The notes beneath the pieces were generated by a model. That model saw only the letters and a program-made list of their open reading frames with translations, searched no databases and had not been told where the DNA came from. Shown piece after piece: positions 61,701 to 64,000 of a DNA stretch of 64,000 nucleotides. Origin of the DNA: Berberis thunbergii (lineage: Eukaryota; Streptophyta; Magnoliopsida; Ranunculales; Berberidaceae). The first letter of the stretch is position 1, and the number at the start of each line of letters is the position of its first letter. A program made the position numbers and the translations under genes. The stretch is taken from NCBI GenBank assembly GCA_003290165.1, contig QNQO01000511.1, forward strand, positions 558,001 to 622,000, given 5' to 3'.

Positions 61701-64000
61701 CATGAAAGAGTCTATCTCTGCATTAATTTTTGACTTGAAAAACGAGCATATTTTTCCAAAAACTTGATACATCCTGTGACGGAGGACTTTCTCCCATTAA
61801 AAAAATAAGGGTATCATCTGCGTACAAAAGATGTGTTATAGGCCAGCATTGTCTAGGCGTGTAATAGAAGCAGATATCACCTCTAGCAAAAGCGCCCAAT
61901 AATCCTCGGATGAGAACCTTCGAGGCTATAACAAATAGCAGCGGGGAAAGAGGGTCCCCCTGTCTCAACCCTCTGGAAGACATAAAATAGTCATTATATA
62001 GACTCCTTGAAACAATACTGAAAAACCATTGTGAGCAATACAATTGGAGACAATATGACATACTCTAGTCGAAAACCCAAATCTTTTAAGCACAGATAAA
62101 AGGAAATACCACTCAAATCTGTCATATGATTTCTCCATATCAATTTTAATAACGACATTCCCTCCTATTACCTTTTTATGAATGTCACACACCATTTCCT
62201 GGACCAAACCAATATTTTTCACAATAGCCCTATCCCTGACAAAGGCCCCATGTTCTTGGCCTATCATTCTTGAAAGTAGTAAAGTCAGCCAATTGCAAAA
62301 AAATTACTGAAAATTTTATAAATAACATTGCAAAGACTTATAGGACGGAAATCAGATAAATAACTTGGCGAGTCCACCTTAGGCTAGAGTGCAATAAAAT
62401 TTGCCGAGAAGGCCGAAGGCAAAGCGTCACCTTCAAAAAATTGAATAGCCGCTTTCCAAATATCAATACAATAATCTCTCAGCAAGACTGAAAGAAACCC
62501 GCTGTAAACCCATCCGGACTTGGCGCATTGTTCCTCGGAATGTCAAAAGTTGCATTTTTTACTTCCTTCAAAGACAGACTTTTAACTATTTGGTCACACT
62601 CCAATCCCGAGATAACCGAAGGAATACAATCCAACAAATTACTATCAACTCCTTGAGCGGTCTGAGAAGAGAGAAGTTGATGGAAAAAACCATTGGCTTG
62701 TCGGATAATTTCCCCCGAATCAGATATCTCCCTACCACACTGCAAGGTAATTGAGGAGATAGACCTTCTTTTCTGTTTAGATTTGACCGAGGCAAAATAA
62801 ATTTTAGTACAAGCATTCCCATCCTTCAAAATTTGTTCCCCTACTTTTTGCATCCAAAACAGCTCCTCCTACTTAAGGGCCAATCTGTATTCCGCTCGAC
62901 ATCTGCTCAAGTTACAACATGCATTGACATCCCACTTAGCATCCACATTAAATCCATTGCGACCATTCATTTCCCAACCTGAAATCATATAATTTTCCAA
63001 TTGACTCATTTCATCTTCTGGAGCCCTGAGCCTGTTGAAAACATTACCAAACATTTCCTTATTCCACCAAATAAGCGCTTTACGAATGGCTTTGAGTTTA
63101 AAATCCACATTGCCCAACGCCCTTCTATTGAGACTCTCCTGTCCCCAAACCGCTTCCACTAAGGTGTGAAAAATCGGATGAGTCGTCCACATATCCAGAA
63201 ATCTGAAAGGGGAGAAACCCGCCCTAGCCTGCATGGGTAGTAAGACCAAAATTGGCGCATGATCTGAAAAAGTGTGCTAAAATATTCCACCCTTGTATTG
63301 AAAAGATTGGTTAACCACAAAAACTCTATCCGGCCTAGCCTATATATGATCACCACCATGCCTATTGTTGCACCAAGTATATTTTGGGTCAGTAAAGCCA
63401 CAATCAATCAGTCCACAATGTTCAATACAATCTGAAAAATTCGACATACTAACCGAAGAAGGAGAATTTCCGCCAAGTTTATCATGCCCATTGACAATGG
63501 CATTGAAATTACCTCCCACCATCCAAGGACCATTGTATTGAGACGCCAATAACTCCATCTTAGCCCATAGCTCCCTTCTTTATTCCAGTGTACATTTAAC
63601 ATATATGAAAGTGATAAAGAAAAGGTTGAGCATTTGAAATGGTTACCTGGCAATGAATACACTGTTCTGACACTTCCAACACCGAGACTGCTAATTCATG
63701 GTCCCAAAAAATCCAGATTTTTCTGCCCTCTGCTTCGTTAGACGTAAAACCTGACAGTTTAATTTTATTACCAATCTCTAAGAAACAACTTGCTTCTATC
63801 ATAGGTTCTGCTATCATGATTAAACACACTTTGAACTATTTTAACATGGTTTAAAGTATACATTTCGTGGCTCTGTTACCAACTCCACGAGCATTTCAGA
63901 ACATAATATTGTCAATCATCTTAATTTTGGGCGGAAGAGTCACGCGGCCTCGCTAGACGACGCATACCTGCGAGAAGCGCCATCTAAACTTTCTTTCTAT
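58725..64000 (-). mobile_element. L1-type LINE, nearly complete ORF2, 5' part outside window
   Basis: Order on the minus strand is endonuclease, reverse transcriptase, zinc-binding domain, RNase H, then about 1.15 kb of 3' untranslated sequence ending at nine T on the plus strand (58725-58733), read as the poly(A) tail. The gag-like ORF1 would lie to the right of the window. The 3' end is about 170 bp upstream of the RBM28-like start codon, in the same orientation. Target duplication cannot be tested because the 5' end is missing. Confidence 0.85.
59894..63919 (-). pseudogene. LINE ORF2 (endonuclease-RT-RNase H), broken
   Basis: The start MIDNIMF is followed by a TGA where Trp of the W-NARGVG endonuclease motif is expected. 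GPWMVGGNFNAIVN and SDHAPILVLL complete the endonuclease (about 63900-63240). Reverse transcriptase shows NAPSPDGFTAGFF, VIKIDMEKSYDRFEW, SSRGLRQGDPLSPLLFVIAS and HLLYADDTLIF, with YADD at 61823-61812. GWKKKLLSPGGRLTLIKHVL follows. The zinc-binding RT domain (SCIWTPDPNGLFSSHSAYEL, then ETLNHLFLEG) spans about 60990-60620. RNase H shows VSLNVDGSSRNN, VCIQTDSTIVSGW and FREANAVADTLADRA. About ten stops or frameshifts make it inactive. Confidence 0.92.

Overview
The window is nuclear DNA of a flowering plant, most likely a eudicot. The evidence is spliced genes with GT-AG introns, an intronless nuclear-type tRNA-Trp, a cytokinin dehydrogenase closest to the Arabidopsis CKX5 type, a plant RBM28/NOP4-type gene, jacalin-related lectin genes, and a dense load of plant transposable elements. 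The species cannot be named from sequence alone. Many old coding regions are broken. Several breaks are one-base losses in homopolymer runs, so assembly errors have to be separated from true decay.

Layout, left to right. 1-4238: 5' part of a Ty1/copia retrotransposon on the minus strand (LTR, primer site, gag, integrase), inserted into the tail of a plus-strand LINE (4239-5460). 5920-9300 and 20256-23040: two copies of a duplicated block, each carrying a jacalin lectin gene with its promoter. Copy A also holds a MITE and a hAT element. Between them lie a 3.7 kb element with ends TGTAACACCCC/GGGGCATGACA (10886-14626) and a decayed Ty3/gypsy element of Tat type whose RNase H/integrase is on the minus strand and whose second ORF runs convergently on the plus strand (14640-20255). 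24581-27230 and 33589-38770: a second duplicated block, each copy containing the same small non-autonomous LTR retrotransposon. Between them are a minus-strand 5.3 kb copy of the large element, itself invaded by two hAT elements, and the tRNA-Trp gene. One of these hATs carries three exons of a plastid NADP-malate dehydrogenase gene with introns.

The two real protein genes on the right are CKX (39103-41353, plus, five exons, intact, 540 aa) and the RBM28-like gene (43659-58555, minus, 16 exons, about 964 aa if two one-base gaps are corrected). Intron 10 of the RBM28-like gene is 6.4 kb because it contains a hAT element that was itself hit by a third copy of the large element. Intron 2 contains a tandem array of Helitron-like ends. 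A nearly complete L1-type LINE (58725-64000, minus) ends about 170 bp upstream of the RBM28-like start codon and runs off the window.

The host genes do not form a pathway: cytokinin breakdown, ribosome assembly and carbohydrate binding are unrelated. The main story is transposon biology: nested insertions with readable target-site duplications, one gene-capturing hAT, a repeated family of large elements with conserved promoter and splice signals but no coding frame, and two segmental duplications whose internal insertions can be ordered in time.
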